From: an uncultured Alphaproteobacteria bacterium
Lineage (GTDB): Bacteria; Pseudomonadota; Alphaproteobacteria; HIMB59; GCA-002718135
Length of the DNA: 64,000 bases
Direction: 5' to 3'
Assembly: GCA_902595425.1 (NCBI GenBank)
Contig: CACJPV010000005.1
Coordinates: 23,959-87,958 of the forward strand
A program made the position numbers and the translations under genes. Below the pieces are notes generated by a model. It had not been told where the DNA came from. It saw nothing but the letters and a program-made list of their open reading frames with translations, and did no database searches. Shown here piece after piece: positions 7,363 to 16,275 of the stretch. The stretch's first letter is position 1. Every line of letters starts with the position of its first letter.

Positions 7363-8261
7363 TACGCTTTTCTGTCTCTTGTTTTTATAGAATTTTTTTG
7401 ACGAAGATAGATGATTATTCCACCAGCAACAATAAATAAAGCTCCAGGAAACAATTGATCGACTGGCCATTCTCTAAAGAATATCCATCCTAAGATTAAA
7501 GCAAAAAATATTTCGATATAATCAAATGGCATGATTTTACTTAACTCTGCTTTTCTTGCACCATATATCAGTAGTAAAGTTCCAGTTCCACCTGCCAAAC
7601 CCATAAGAAAGAAAATAAATAAATCATTTACACTTTTAAAATTTTCCCACATCCCAAAAGTTAACACTAATATTAATGATACGCTGATTGTTCCAACTTG
7701 ACCGTAAATATTAATTAATGGTGTTGGAACATCCATTGTAAAACTTAAAGAAGTAACCCTAGCTAGGGCGTAACCCAAAGCTGCTATAACTGGTAATAAA
7801 ATCATATAATTAAAATCAGATGACCAAGGTTCCATAATAAGAACAATACCTATAAAGCCAGATATAACCGCAGATGTTTTAAACCATCCAAATTTTTCTC
7901 CAAGAATAGGCACACTTAATAGTGTCACCATCATAGGACCTGTATATTCCATCGTAGCTACAAGGGCAAAAGGCAAATATAAATATGAAGTATATAAACA
8001 AAGCTGAGCTAACGCTACAAAAGCTCCTCGAACAAAGCCTAATCGCCATTGTTTAATTTTAATTTTTCTTCCATTTTGATGCCAGTCGGTTGAAAAATAA
8101 AGAGCAATAAAACAGGGGATCATTCCAAAAAGATTTCTGAAAACAGACAATTGTGCTGCTGGGTAATCATTTCTTAAAAACTTGATGGCAATACCCATAC
8201 AGTCCATCAAAAATAATCCTGAAAGTGATAAAGCAACTGCTAGTAATAAATTATGTTTCAA
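7362..8261 (-). CDS. EamA/DMT-superfamily transporter (10 TM)
   Basis: A 299 aa, strongly hydrophobic protein with two EamA repeats. Seen: the early AAQLSVFRN segment and the GPMMVTLLSVPILGEKF motif typical of the drug/metabolite family, then a second repeat ending with FREWPVDQLFPGALFI. About ten membrane segments are expected. It lies between the ABC importer genes and the mutarotase in one minus-strand string. It starts 4 nt after the ABC ATPase stop and overlaps the mutarotase ATG. Substrate unknown. In this context it could move a sulfonate intermediate or export sulfite, but that is speculation from position only. Confidence 0.85.
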   Translation of the reverse strand: MKHNLLLAVALSLSGLFLMDCMGIAIKFLRNDYPAAQLSVFRNLFGMIPCFIALYFSTDWHQNGRKIKIKQWRLGFVRGAFVALAQLCLYTSYLYLPFALVATMEYTGPMMVTLLSVPILGEKFGWFKTSAVISGFIGIVLIMEPWSSDFNYMILLPVIAALGYALARVTSLSFTMDVPTPLINIYGQVGTISVSLILVLTFGMWENFKSVNDLFIFFLMGLAGGTGTLLLIYGARKAELSKIMPFDYIEIFFALILGWIFFREWPVDQLFPGALFIVAGGIIIYLRQKNSIKTRDRKA

Positions 8262-8265
8262 TTAG

Positions 8266-9258
8266 CTAAGCACAATTAACACCGCAACGATCAACCCAAT
8301 GTTCTGGAGACACTTCAACTAAGCCCATTTCAATATTTGCTTCTTTACCATCTTTGGAAGCATGAGGGCATCTTGTTCTAAATACACAACCAGATGGAGG
8401 ATTCATTGCACTAGGTATCTCTCCCTCAAGCTCAATAGCTCGTGATTTATTTTCAGGATCAATAGATGGAATAGAAGACAATAATGCTTTTGTATAAGGG
8501 TGTCTTGGATTACTAAATAGTTCTCTTGAAGGAGCCATCTCAACAATATGACCAAGATACATTACCGCTACAATATCACAGACGTGAGCTACAACACTTA
8601 AATCATGACTTATAAATAAATATGTTAAATTTAATTCATTTTGAAGTTGCTTTAAAAGATTTAAAATATCTGCTTGGATGGAGACATCTAATGCTGCAAC
8701 ACTCTCATCAGCCACAATAAATTTTGGATTACTCACAAGAGCTCTTGCAATAGAGATACGTTGACGTTGACCTCCCGAGAATGCGTGAGGAAATCTTCTT
8801 AAGTGCTCTAAATTTAATCGACATTTTGAGGCTATGTCCCTTACCCTTTCATCTGTCTCTTCTCTTGAATTAGTAATTTTCATTACTTCTAATGGTTCAG
8901 CAATTATATCTCTAACAGTCATTCGAGGACTAAGAGCGGCGTAGGGATCTTGAAATATAAGTTGTGCTTTTTTTCTATATTCCTTCATTTCTTTTGAATT
9001 AATTGAGGTTAAGTCAAAATCCCTTTCATCATCATGAAAAATTACATTTCCGTTACTTATTTTATTTGCACCTAATATTGCTCTTCCAAGTGTAGTTTTG
9101 CCAGATCCAGACTCTCCAACTAAACCAAAGAAAGATCCCTTTTTAATCTTAATGTTAATATTATTAACGGCTTTTATTTTTTGCTTCTTTGAAAGAAAGT
9201 TCTCTTGGTAATCAAAAGATACCGAAAGATTGTTTACTGATACAATATTTTCACTCAT
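8266..9258 (-). CDS. Oligopeptide-type ABC transporter ATP-binding protein (DppF/OppF-like)
   Basis: A 330 aa ABC ATPase with Walker A GESGSGKT, Q-loop LIFQDPYAAL, signature FSGGQRQR, Walker B FIVADESVAAL and H-loop LFISHDLS. A C-terminal oligopeptide-type extension has the Cys-containing CVFRTRCPHA segment. An upstream ATG at 9282 lies inside the preceding gene. I chose ATG 9258, where the start and preceding stop share ATGA, as is usual in tandem Opp ATPase genes. The C-terminal 40 residues are nearly the same as those of the partner ATPase, pointing to old duplication or conversion. It energises import together with 9255-10241. The Walker B Glu is followed by S rather than the more usual P. 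Confidence 0.93.
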   Translation of the reverse strand: MSENIVSVNNLSVSFDYQENFLSKKQKIKAVNNINIKIKKGSFFGLVGESGSGKTTLGRAILGANKISNGNVIFHDDERDFDLTSINSKEMKEYRKKAQLIFQDPYAALSPRMTVRDIIAEPLEVMKITNSREETDERVRDIASKCRLNLEHLRRFPHAFSGGQRQRISIARALVSNPKFIVADESVAALDVSIQADILNLLKQLQNELNLTYLFISHDLSVVAHVCDIVAVMYLGHIVEMAPSRELFSNPRHPYTKALLSSIPSIDPENKSRAIELEGEIPSAMNPPSGCVFRTRCPHASKDGKEANIEMGLVEVSPEHWVDRCGVNCA

Positions 9259-10241
9259 ACTTTCCCACAATCTACACCACATTTATCTAACCAATGACCT
9301 GGTTTAATCTCTACTAAACCCATATCAATGTTTGCTTCCTTACCCTCTTTTGATGCATGAGGGCATCTTGTTCTAAAAACACATCCACTAGGTCTATCTA
9401 AAGGGCTTGGAATATTACCTGGTATTGGTGTAAGCGGTGCATCTAAATTATTTATATCAGGAAGAGCATTTATTAGACCTTTTGTATAGGGATGCATTGG
9501 ATTTTTTAAAATTTCATTTACTGGTCCTTGCTCGACAACACTACCAAGATACATAACTGCAACATCATCAGCTACTTGTGCAATAACACCAAGATCATGA
9601 GTTATAAATATTACGCCCATATTATATTCCTTAATGATATCTTTCATTAAATTTATTACTTGAGCTTGAATAGTTACATCTAAAGCTGTTGTGGGCTCAT
9701 CAGCTAATAATAGTTTAGGCATTGTTGATAAAGCCATAGCAATCATTGCACGCTGCCTCATTCCTCCTGATAGCTCAAAAGCATATTGATTAAATCGTTT
9801 CTCAGCATCTGCTATCCCTACTCTATTTAACATATCTATTGATATATTTTTTGCTTCATTCTTATCTAGAGGTTTGTGAATCATTAGTTGCTCAACCATT
9901 TGACTACCTATTTTAATAGCTGGCGCAAAACTAGCCATAGGTTCTTGAAAAATCATTGAAACTTTTCCACCTCGAATTTTTTTCAAATCATTTTTAGAGG
10001 TAAATTTAAGAACATTTTCATCATCAATTATTATTTCGGCATTATCATTATAAATAGTATTGCCCGGATTAAGTTGCATAATTGATTTTGCTGTTACAGA
10101 CTTACCAGATCCTGACTCACCAACAATTCCTAAAACCTTGCCTTGATCCAAAGTTAGAGATACATTATCTATTGCTGTTATACGACCTTCATCAGTATCA
10201 AACTTTACATCAAGGTTATTTATTTCTAAAAGATGTGTCAT
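9255..10241 (-). CDS. Oligopeptide-type ABC transporter ATP-binding protein (DppD/OppD-like)
   Basis: A 328 aa ABC ATPase. Walker A is GESGSGKS, the Q-loop is MIFQEPMASF, the signature is LSGGMRQR, Walker B is LLLADEPTTAL and the H-loop is FITHDLG. It ends with the OppD/OppF C-terminal extension (CVFRTRCPHA). It is the first ATPase of the importer and lies 6 nt downstream of the second permease. It overlaps the second ATPase gene by 4 nt. Substrate specificity resides in the binding protein, not here. Confidence 0.93.
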   Translation of the reverse strand: MTHLLEINNLDVKFDTDEGRITAIDNVSLTLDQGKVLGIVGESGSGKSVTAKSIMQLNPGNTIYNDNAEIIIDDENVLKFTSKNDLKKIRGGKVSMIFQEPMASFAPAIKIGSQMVEQLMIHKPLDKNEAKNISIDMLNRVGIADAEKRFNQYAFELSGGMRQRAMIAMALSTMPKLLLADEPTTALDVTIQAQVINLMKDIIKEYNMGVIFITHDLGVIAQVADDVAVMYLGSVVEQGPVNEILKNPMHPYTKGLINALPDINNLDAPLTPIPGNIPSPLDRPSGCVFRTRCPHASKEGKEANIDMGLVEIKPGHWLDKCGVDCGKV

Positions 10242-10247
10242 AAAAAT

Positions 10248-11411
10248 TTAATTTTTTGTTTTGTGTGGATCTGCAGCATCACGAAGACCATCTCCGACAT
10301 ATACAAATGTTAAAATTAAAACAACTAAGAAAAAGACAGGTATGAAATACCATTGGTAATTTAATAAAACATCTGCCTTTGTTGCATTTTGTAAAAGTAC
10401 ACCTAATGAATTTACAGGTTCTCTTAACCCTAAACCTATAAAGCTAAGGGCTGTTTCAGATAACAACATGTAAGGAAAACTTATAACCAGATCAACAATT
10501 ATGTAGCTTGTAAAACTTGGCAAAAGATGTCGGATAATTATATGAGTTGATGAAGCACCACACATTTTAGCTGCCAAAATATATTCCTGACTTCTCTCAC
10601 TTAGTAAATGAGTTCGAACACGTCTTGCTAATGTTGGCCAAGATATCAAACCTAATAAACAGGATATAAAGAAAAATCTGAGCTCTGAACTCCACTCAAG
10701 AGGCGCAAAGGCAGCGAGACACATAAATAAAGGTATGGGGGGGACTGTTCGAATGGCATCAGTAAACATTTGTAACAAACTATCAATCCAGCCACCATAA
10801 TAACCTGATATACCTCCGATAATTAAGGACAGAACGAAAGAGATAAATACACCTAAAGTTCCTACAGCCAAGGAAATATATATCGCACTTAAGGTTCTGC
10901 TAAATAAATCTTTTCCTGCTTTATCAGTTCCAAATAGATGAATTCCTCCCTCTTCAACTCCAAACAAATGCGTATCAAATGTTAGTCCTGGAATTGTAAA
11001 ATCTAATGCCTTACCTGGAAGATTAATACTATAATTAAAATATTTATATTCCCAACCTTTAACAAAAAAATAAACATAGCGTCTTTTTTCCGTATCTGTT
11101 TTATAAACCCATCTGAAATTTGTATCAGCTCCTCTATACTTTGTTAGAGTATGTAAAAAAGGTCTAGGAGAAAAACCATTTTCATCCCAAAACATTGGAA
11201 TTTGTGGAGCGCCGTTTTCATAATCTTTATCACGACCAGCAATAGTTGGGTCATATGGAGATAAAAAACCAGAAAAAAGACTACAAACTATCATGAATAA
11301 CAAAATAGATCCTGCAATCATCGCCGAACGATTTCCAAAGAAACGAGTTCTAACCAATTGCATTTGTGTGGCGGTATAATATGCTTCTTTCTTTTTTGTA
11401 CTAACCTCCAC
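10248..11411 (-). CDS. ABC transporter permease, DppC/OppC-like
   Basis: A 387 aa inner-membrane permease with a long loop of about 120 residues after the first membrane segment, then five more segments. The EAA-type cytoplasmic loop reads AAKMCGASSTHIIIRHLLP. The start is GTG at 11411. A GGAG ribosome-binding site sits 6 nt upstream, and the next in-frame Met (residue 17) has no such site. The gene begins 11 nt inside the end of the DppB-like gene. The long loop after TM1 is seen in larger members of this family that import sugars or other bulky solutes. Substrate unknown. Confidence 0.9.
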   Translation of the reverse strand: MEVSTKKKEAYYTATQMQLVRTRFFGNRSAMIAGSILLFMIVCSLFSGFLSPYDPTIAGRDKDYENGAPQIPMFWDENGFSPRPFLHTLTKYRGADTNFRWVYKTDTEKRRYVYFFVKGWEYKYFNYSINLPGKALDFTIPGLTFDTHLFGVEEGGIHLFGTDKAGKDLFSRTLSAIYISLAVGTLGVFISFVLSLIIGGISGYYGGWIDSLLQMFTDAIRTVPPIPLFMCLAAFAPLEWSSELRFFFISCLLGLISWPTLARRVRTHLLSERSQEYILAAKMCGASSTHIIIRHLLPSFTSYIIVDLVISFPYMLLSETALSFIGLGLREPVNSLGVLLQNATKADVLLNYQWYFIPVFFLVVLILTFVYVGDGLRDAADPHKTKN

Positions 11412-12414
11412 CCATTACTCCTTTTCTAATTCTTGGATCCATTATTGCTAATAATATATCAGTTACAAAATTTACAAAAACAATTGTTGCAGTTAATAAA
11501 AATATAATAGCTCCTGCTAATTGTTGATCATTAGATCTAGCTAAAGCCTCAATCAACAATGCACCAGCTTCAGTTAAAATTAAAATCAAAGCAACCACTG
11601 GAAGAGCACTAAAAATTCTATTTAAATCAAATCCAATAGAATTTATTACTGGTCCAAGTGAGTGTTTTGCTGGATAGCGCCATAATAGACTCATGCCTGA
11701 TATTCCTCTTGCTCTAGCAGCCATAACATAGAGTTTATCATTTTCATCTAACATCAATGCTCTAACAGTTTGTAGTGCAAAAGCAGTAGCGTTCCAACCA
11801 AGAACAAAAATAGGCAGCCACGCCCTAGCAAGAAAATCTTTTAACTTATCAGCAGACCAAGGAGCATTTTCATATTCTTGAGAGAACAAACCTGTCATCG
11901 TATCTCCATAATATACTGTCATAAAAAGCATTATACAAAGGGCTACTAAAAAGTTTGGTAAAGCTATTCCTAAATAACTAACAAATTTAAGAGTCTGATC
12001 TAAAGAGACATATTTTGTCGTGGCGGAAATAATACCAACTGGTATGGCTATTAAATAAGAAAAGATTAAAGCTACCAAACATATTGTAAGAGAAAGCATA
12101 AACCTTCCACTAAGAAGATCATTAATATTCATTCGAAGAATACAACTATCTCCAAAATCTTGATTTATAACAATATCGGAAACCCACTTTCCATATCTAT
12201 AGAAAAATGGTTTATCCAAACCTAAGCGTACTTTTTCAGCCTCGATATCTTCAAATGTTATCTGAGAACCTTGTGTATTTTTAAAAGCTAAATATCTTTC
12301 TGCACAAGTACCAGGAACTAATTCCATTAATGAAAAAACTATAAAACAAACTATGAGCAATGTTACAATCGCTAAGAAAGCCCTGGTTAATGTGAATTGG
12401 ATAAAATTAATCAT
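11401..12414 (-). CDS. ABC transporter permease, DppB/OppB-like
   Basis: A 337 aa permease with about six membrane segments and the EAA loop MAARARGISGMSLLWRYPAK. The N-terminal LMELVPGTCAERYLAF and the GKWVSDIV segment are typical of the DppB type. It pairs with the DppC-like product. It is separated from the upstream binding-protein gene by 95 nt containing a strong hairpin (see 12451-12488), and it overlaps the next permease gene by 11 nt. Confidence 0.9.
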   Translation of the reverse strand: MINFIQFTLTRAFLAIVTLLIVCFIVFSLMELVPGTCAERYLAFKNTQGSQITFEDIEAEKVRLGLDKPFFYRYGKWVSDIVINQDFGDSCILRMNINDLLSGRFMLSLTICLVALIFSYLIAIPVGIISATTKYVSLDQTLKFVSYLGIALPNFLVALCIMLFMTVYYGDTMTGLFSQEYENAPWSADKLKDFLARAWLPIFVLGWNATAFALQTVRALMLDENDKLYVMAARARGISGMSLLWRYPAKHSLGPVINSIGFDLNRIFSALPVVALILILTEAGALLIEALARSNDQQLAGAIIFLLTATIVFVNFVTDILLAIMDPRIRKGVMGGG

Positions 12415-12450
12415 AATTTGAATTTAGTTAGTTACCGATTCAGAATAATT

Positions 12451-12488
12451 AAAAAAAAGAAAAGCGGCAATATAAAATTGCCGCTTTT
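12451..12488 (-). terminator. Intercistronic hairpin with U-tract after the ABC binding-protein gene (partial terminator)
   Basis: A perfect 12 bp inverted repeat pairs 12460-12471 with 12477-12488 around a 5 nt loop, with a GC-rich core (GCGGC/GCCGC). Reading the minus strand, the stem is followed by one C and then eight U from 12458-12451, the classic Rho-independent layout. Because the permease genes continue beyond it in the same direction, it probably acts as a leaky terminator or 3'-end stabiliser. That would make the binding protein more abundant than the membrane parts. Confidence 0.8.
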
Positions 12489-12509
12489 AAAGATATTTAT
12501 TTACTTATC

Positions 12510-14570
12510 TTATTCGTCTAACCACCACTGAGTAGCTAGATATGGATAAGTTCTGTAATACTCATAAGAAGTTGTTTTGAATTGCGTAAAGTTTTTCAAA
12601 GCATTTCTATGATATGTTGGGAATGGTGCTTTTACAGTACCAATTAACAAAGTTTGTTCTGTTAACATAGTAGTAATTTTTTTACCCCACTCATTAGATT
12701 CAGCAGTACCTAAAGCATATGATTGAAATTTATCAATCCCATCGCTTAAGTCATAAACCCATTGTGGAGGTTCTACACCGTCTGTACCGTTACTATCAAT
12801 GTAAGCAGCCCATAACATACCTTGAGTATGGTTAAAGTAGTTACCAAATGGTGCTTTAAATGTTTCAGGGTTACCTGCAATAATAGCCAGTGGCTGACCT
12901 TTATCCCAAGCATGAACATCTAGAGCATTTGAAGATTGTGAACCACGATATTCATCTGGTGTAACTTCTTTAAATGTTGTTTTTACACCAACATCGTTCC
13001 ACATACGAGCAACTAATTCAACTTCAACACCACCAATACCTTGAGTAGCATAGTCAATGTTCATTGCAAACGGAGCTCCATTTGGAAGTTCTCTAAAGCC
13101 ATCACCATCAACATCTTTTAACCCAACTTCATCTAGAAGTGCATTAGCACCATCCGGATCATATTGAGCCATATGCATTTTGATTTCATCAGAAACGAAA
13201 TCAGGTGCAGGTGATATACCTACAAACTGCTCTACAACACCCATTCCATAGTAAGCAACATCGTTGATTTCATTTCTATCAAGTGCAATTGACATTGCTT
13301 GACGGAAACGAATATCACCATAGACTTTACGTTTTTCCATATCTGGATGAGTTACGTTAAAGCTAAATAGTGCTGCACCACAACCAGGATTAATTTGAAG
13401 ATTATATCCACCAGACTCAGCACCATCTAATAATTGAGGTGCAGATTCAAGTTGAACAGATTGCGATTTATAGTCAACTTCACCGTTAACTAGTTTTAAC
13501 AATCTAATCTCATTTTCATTGATGTATCTTTCATTTTGATAATCAATGTATGGTAATTGATTTCCAGCGGTATCCACTTGGTGGAAATATGGATTAGCTG
13601 CATACACTCTACCCTCAGTAGTATCTTCAATTGTCATGTACGCTTCTAATGAAGGATAAGCTGCATATTCTAAGCCACCGACTAGATCAGGATTTCTCAA
13701 CATAGGAGTTGGAGTATCAGTCCAACCTGAATTACCATAATAAGCAGCAAGAGCATCCCAACCATCTGCAAAACCTAAAGCTTGTGCATTTGCATCGGCA
13801 TTAGAGTCTATTTCAGGATGGAATTGTTCTAAGAAATGTGCTGGCATAAAAAATTGATTGTATGACCAAGCGATAGTTGCTGTTAAACCTGGGAAAGGTG
13901 ATGGTAAGTTAAATCTAGCTGTTACGTCATCAATAACATCAACAGTCATTGGTTCACCACCAACAAGAAGATACGGATATGGTTTTTCTCTAATTTTTGG
14001 ATTCATCATTAGATCTTCATACCAAAATTCAATATCTCTAGCAGTAAAAGGTTCTCCATTAGACCACTTATGTCCTTTTCTAAGTGTAAAAGTTAAAGTT
14101 GTGAAATCGGCATTCCACTCAAAACTTTTAGCAACATTTGGAACAATAGTTGATAAGTCATCAGCAAATCTTAAAAGGTTTACGTGACGAGTTGATAACA
14201 TATCTGAAGTACCTGCTTCAGTAGCATTTGATAAGAAATTAATTGTACCACCGTATTTTCCAATTGAATCATAAGGTCTTACAACCAATGGTTCTTCTGG
14301 AAGTCTATCCTCTACAGGAGGTAAAGCTTTATTTCCTTGAATAGTTGCATTAATACTTGCAATATTAGGGTTTTCCTTAAATTGCATTTCACAACCTGCT
14401 AATTGTTCAAACTCATCTAATTCATACTGTTGTGTATATTGTCCAGCATCAACACCATTTGGATTGCTTTGCGTTGAACCATTACCAGCACAAGGACCGG
14501 CAAAAGAAAAACTACTCCATGATATTGTAGCTAAAGAAAATACAACAGCTAAAATTAATTTTTTAAACAT
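12510..14570 (-). CDS. ABC transporter substrate-binding protein, family 5 (oligopeptide/sugar type)
   Basis: A 686 aa periplasmic protein with a clear signal peptide (MFKKLILAVVF... cleaved near SFA/GP at about residue 24). Family-5 hallmarks are visible: GKYGGTINF, TFTLRKGHKWSNGEPFTARD, and FRQAMSIALDR. It is larger than typical DppA (about 530 aa), with an extended N-terminal region, as seen in family members that bind oligosaccharides or other bulky solutes. It has its own leader with a good ribosome-binding site (GAGGAGA) and is first in the importer/sulfonate operon. It is divergent from the hydrolase gene at 14740. The solute is unknown; sulfoquinovose or sulfoquinovosyl-glycerol is suggested only by the downstream genes. 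The 169 bp to the next gene is AT-rich and probably holds two divergent promoters. Confidence 0.88.
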   Translation of the reverse strand: MFKKLILAVVFSLATISWSSFSFAGPCAGNGSTQSNPNGVDAGQYTQQYELDEFEQLAGCEMQFKENPNIASINATIQGNKALPPVEDRLPEEPLVVRPYDSIGKYGGTINFLSNATEAGTSDMLSTRHVNLLRFADDLSTIVPNVAKSFEWNADFTTLTFTLRKGHKWSNGEPFTARDIEFWYEDLMMNPKIREKPYPYLLVGGEPMTVDVIDDVTARFNLPSPFPGLTATIAWSYNQFFMPAHFLEQFHPEIDSNADANAQALGFADGWDALAAYYGNSGWTDTPTPMLRNPDLVGGLEYAAYPSLEAYMTIEDTTEGRVYAANPYFHQVDTAGNQLPYIDYQNERYINENEIRLLKLVNGEVDYKSQSVQLESAPQLLDGAESGGYNLQINPGCGAALFSFNVTHPDMEKRKVYGDIRFRQAMSIALDRNEINDVAYYGMGVVEQFVGISPAPDFVSDEIKMHMAQYDPDGANALLDEVGLKDVDGDGFRELPNGAPFAMNIDYATQGIGGVEVELVARMWNDVGVKTTFKEVTPDEYRGSQSSNALDVHAWDKGQPLAIIAGNPETFKAPFGNYFNHTQGMLWAAYIDSNGTDGVEPPQWVYDLSDGIDKFQSYALGTAESNEWGKKITTMLTEQTLLIGTVKAPFPTYHRNALKNFTQFKTTSYEYYRTYPYLATQWWLDE

Positions 14571-14739
14571 ATTATTTTCTCCTCTTTAAATTTAAAGTAA
14601 TGATAAAGTAATTACATGAATAGATTTAAAATACAAAAAATTTTTGATAAATATATTACAATTAAATGAAGATATTGTGTATTAATTAAATTAAACAACA
14701 AGATGTAGTGATGTTTTTGTTTAAATATTATTAAATTTT

Positions 14740-16269
14740 ATGAAGAAATCAGTTTTATTTTTATGTGCAGATCAGTGGAGGTGGGACTCTTTTAGCTTTA
14801 TGAAACATAAGAATGTTTTAACTCCAAACATTGATAGGTTAGTTAAAAAAAGTACTGCTTTTACATCACACTATGCAGGCATCGTGCCTTGTGGTCCATC
14901 AAGAACAACTATGTTAACAGGATTATACCCTTTCAATCATCGTTCAGTTACAAATGGTGCACCTTTAGATAAGCGTTTTACAAATATTGCAAAAGAAGTT
15001 CGCAAAATTGGTTATGAACCAAACTTATATGGCTATACCGATACATCATGGGATCCAAGATATTTAGATCCTAAAGATGAAAAAAATTTTACTTATGAAT
15101 CACCTATGGAAGGATTTAATACAAAATGTCTTTTACCAGGAAGTGAACCAGAAGCTTGGGCTAAACATTTAAATAATAATGGTTTCAAAATAAATCACGC
15201 ATCAGAATTATATAAAAGTCGTCAAGCAATAAAAGGTAAGGCTTTTATTCACGAACCTTATGATATTCCAACTGAATTTTCTGATACAGCTTTTTTAGCT
15301 GATAGAGCAATCAAAGATTTATTATTAGAAAAAAATTCTTTTTTTAACCACATATCTTTTTTAAAACCTCATCCACCTTTTCATGTTGCTGAACCTTGGT
15401 TTAGTCAAGTAAATCCTGATGATATTGATTTACCAGTTGCTAATAATTCATTGGACGAGCTTTCAGATAGGCATCCATTACTTAAGGAGCTTTCCAAAAA
15501 ATTTCAAAATGAAAAAAATTTTACTGAGATGAGGTTTTCAGAACTAACCGAAAAAGATATCAAAAATATTAAAAGTGTTTATTTCGGAATGTGTGCTGAA
15601 GTAGATCATAACATTGGTAAAATTTTAAATGCTTTAGAGTCCTCTGATCAAATCAATAACACAATGATTATTTTTACAAGTGATCATGGGGAAATGCTAG
15701 GTGAAAATAATTTGTGGGGAAAATTGGGTTGGTGGGATTCATCTTATCGTATTCCACTTATTATTCATGTGCCAGGTCAACAACATACATTTGTAAATGA
15801 TATGACAGAGTCTGTTGATCTAGCTCCAACTATATTAGATTGGTTAGGTGCAGAAATACCCCTTGATTGGAATGGAAGATCACTACTAAAATATGTAAAA
15901 AATCAAAAAAATGAAATACCGCCAAAAGATTATGTAGTTTTTGATTATGATTTTAGAGAATGGACATCATTTGTAAAAAATAAAAAACTTGCTCCAGAAG
16001 AATGTAATTTATCTGTAATTAGGACTACTAAATGGAAGTATGTACATTTTCCTTCTATGCCTTCATTACTTTTTAATATGGATGAAGACCCATCTGAACT
16101 TAATAATCTATCTGAGTTACCAAAATATCAATCTATTAAAAATGAGCTTTTATCGAAATTATTAAGTCACCGAATGCTTCATCAAGAGAGACAATTATCA
16201 AATACTATGCTATCTTCAAATGGTGTTAAAACAAATTCTGGTCCATTTAATAGAAAACAAAATCATTAA
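14740..16269 (+). CDS. Sulfatase-fold hydrolase, phosphonate monoester hydrolase (PMH) type
   Basis: A 509 aa alkaline-phosphatase-superfamily enzyme. The formylglycine motif is C51-G-P-S-R, so C51 should be converted to formylglycine. Metal ligands are seen in CADQW (D11) and TSDHGEMLGE. The NHRSVTNGAPLD, GYTDTSWDP and FLKPHPPFHVAEPW segments resemble the Rhizobium/Burkholderia PMH group, which cleaves phosphonate monoesters, phosphodiesters and some sulfate esters, rather than ordinary arylsulfatases. There is no signal peptide, so it is cytoplasmic. It is divergent from the ABC operon and 6 nt upstream of the core-MetE gene. An FGly-generating enzyme must be encoded elsewhere. The natural substrate is unknown. 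Confidence 0.8.
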   Translation: MKKSVLFLCADQWRWDSFSFMKHKNVLTPNIDRLVKKSTAFTSHYAGIVPCGPSRTTMLTGLYPFNHRSVTNGAPLDKRFTNIAKEVRKIGYEPNLYGYTDTSWDPRYLDPKDEKNFTYESPMEGFNTKCLLPGSEPEAWAKHLNNNGFKINHASELYKSRQAIKGKAFIHEPYDIPTEFSDTAFLADRAIKDLLLEKNSFFNHISFLKPHPPFHVAEPWFSQVNPDDIDLPVANNSLDELSDRHPLLKELSKKFQNEKNFTEMRFSELTEKDIKNIKSVYFGMCAEVDHNIGKILNALESSDQINNTMIIFTSDHGEMLGENNLWGKLGWWDSSYRIPLIIHVPGQQHTFVNDMTESVDLAPTILDWLGAEIPLDWNGRSLLKYVKNQKNEIPPKDYVVFDYDFREWTSFVKNKKLAPEECNLSVIRTTKWKYVHFPSMPSLLFNMDEDPSELNNLSELPKYQSIKNELLSKLLSHRMLHQERQLSNTMLSSNGVKTNSGPFNRKQNH

Positions 16270-16275
16270 ATAAAC

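Noticed and set aside
7363..7470. 36-residue N-terminal extension of the mutarotase
   Set aside because: It overlaps the EamA gene in another frame and is not mutarotase-like; the ATG at 7362 in a TAATG overlap is the natural start.
14740..16269. Ordinary arylsulfatase or sulfoquinovose-releasing sulfatase
   Set aside because: It has the CGPSR formylglycine motif, but the surrounding segments match the PMH group; sulfonates are not sulfate esters, so it cannot desulfonate sulfoquinovose.
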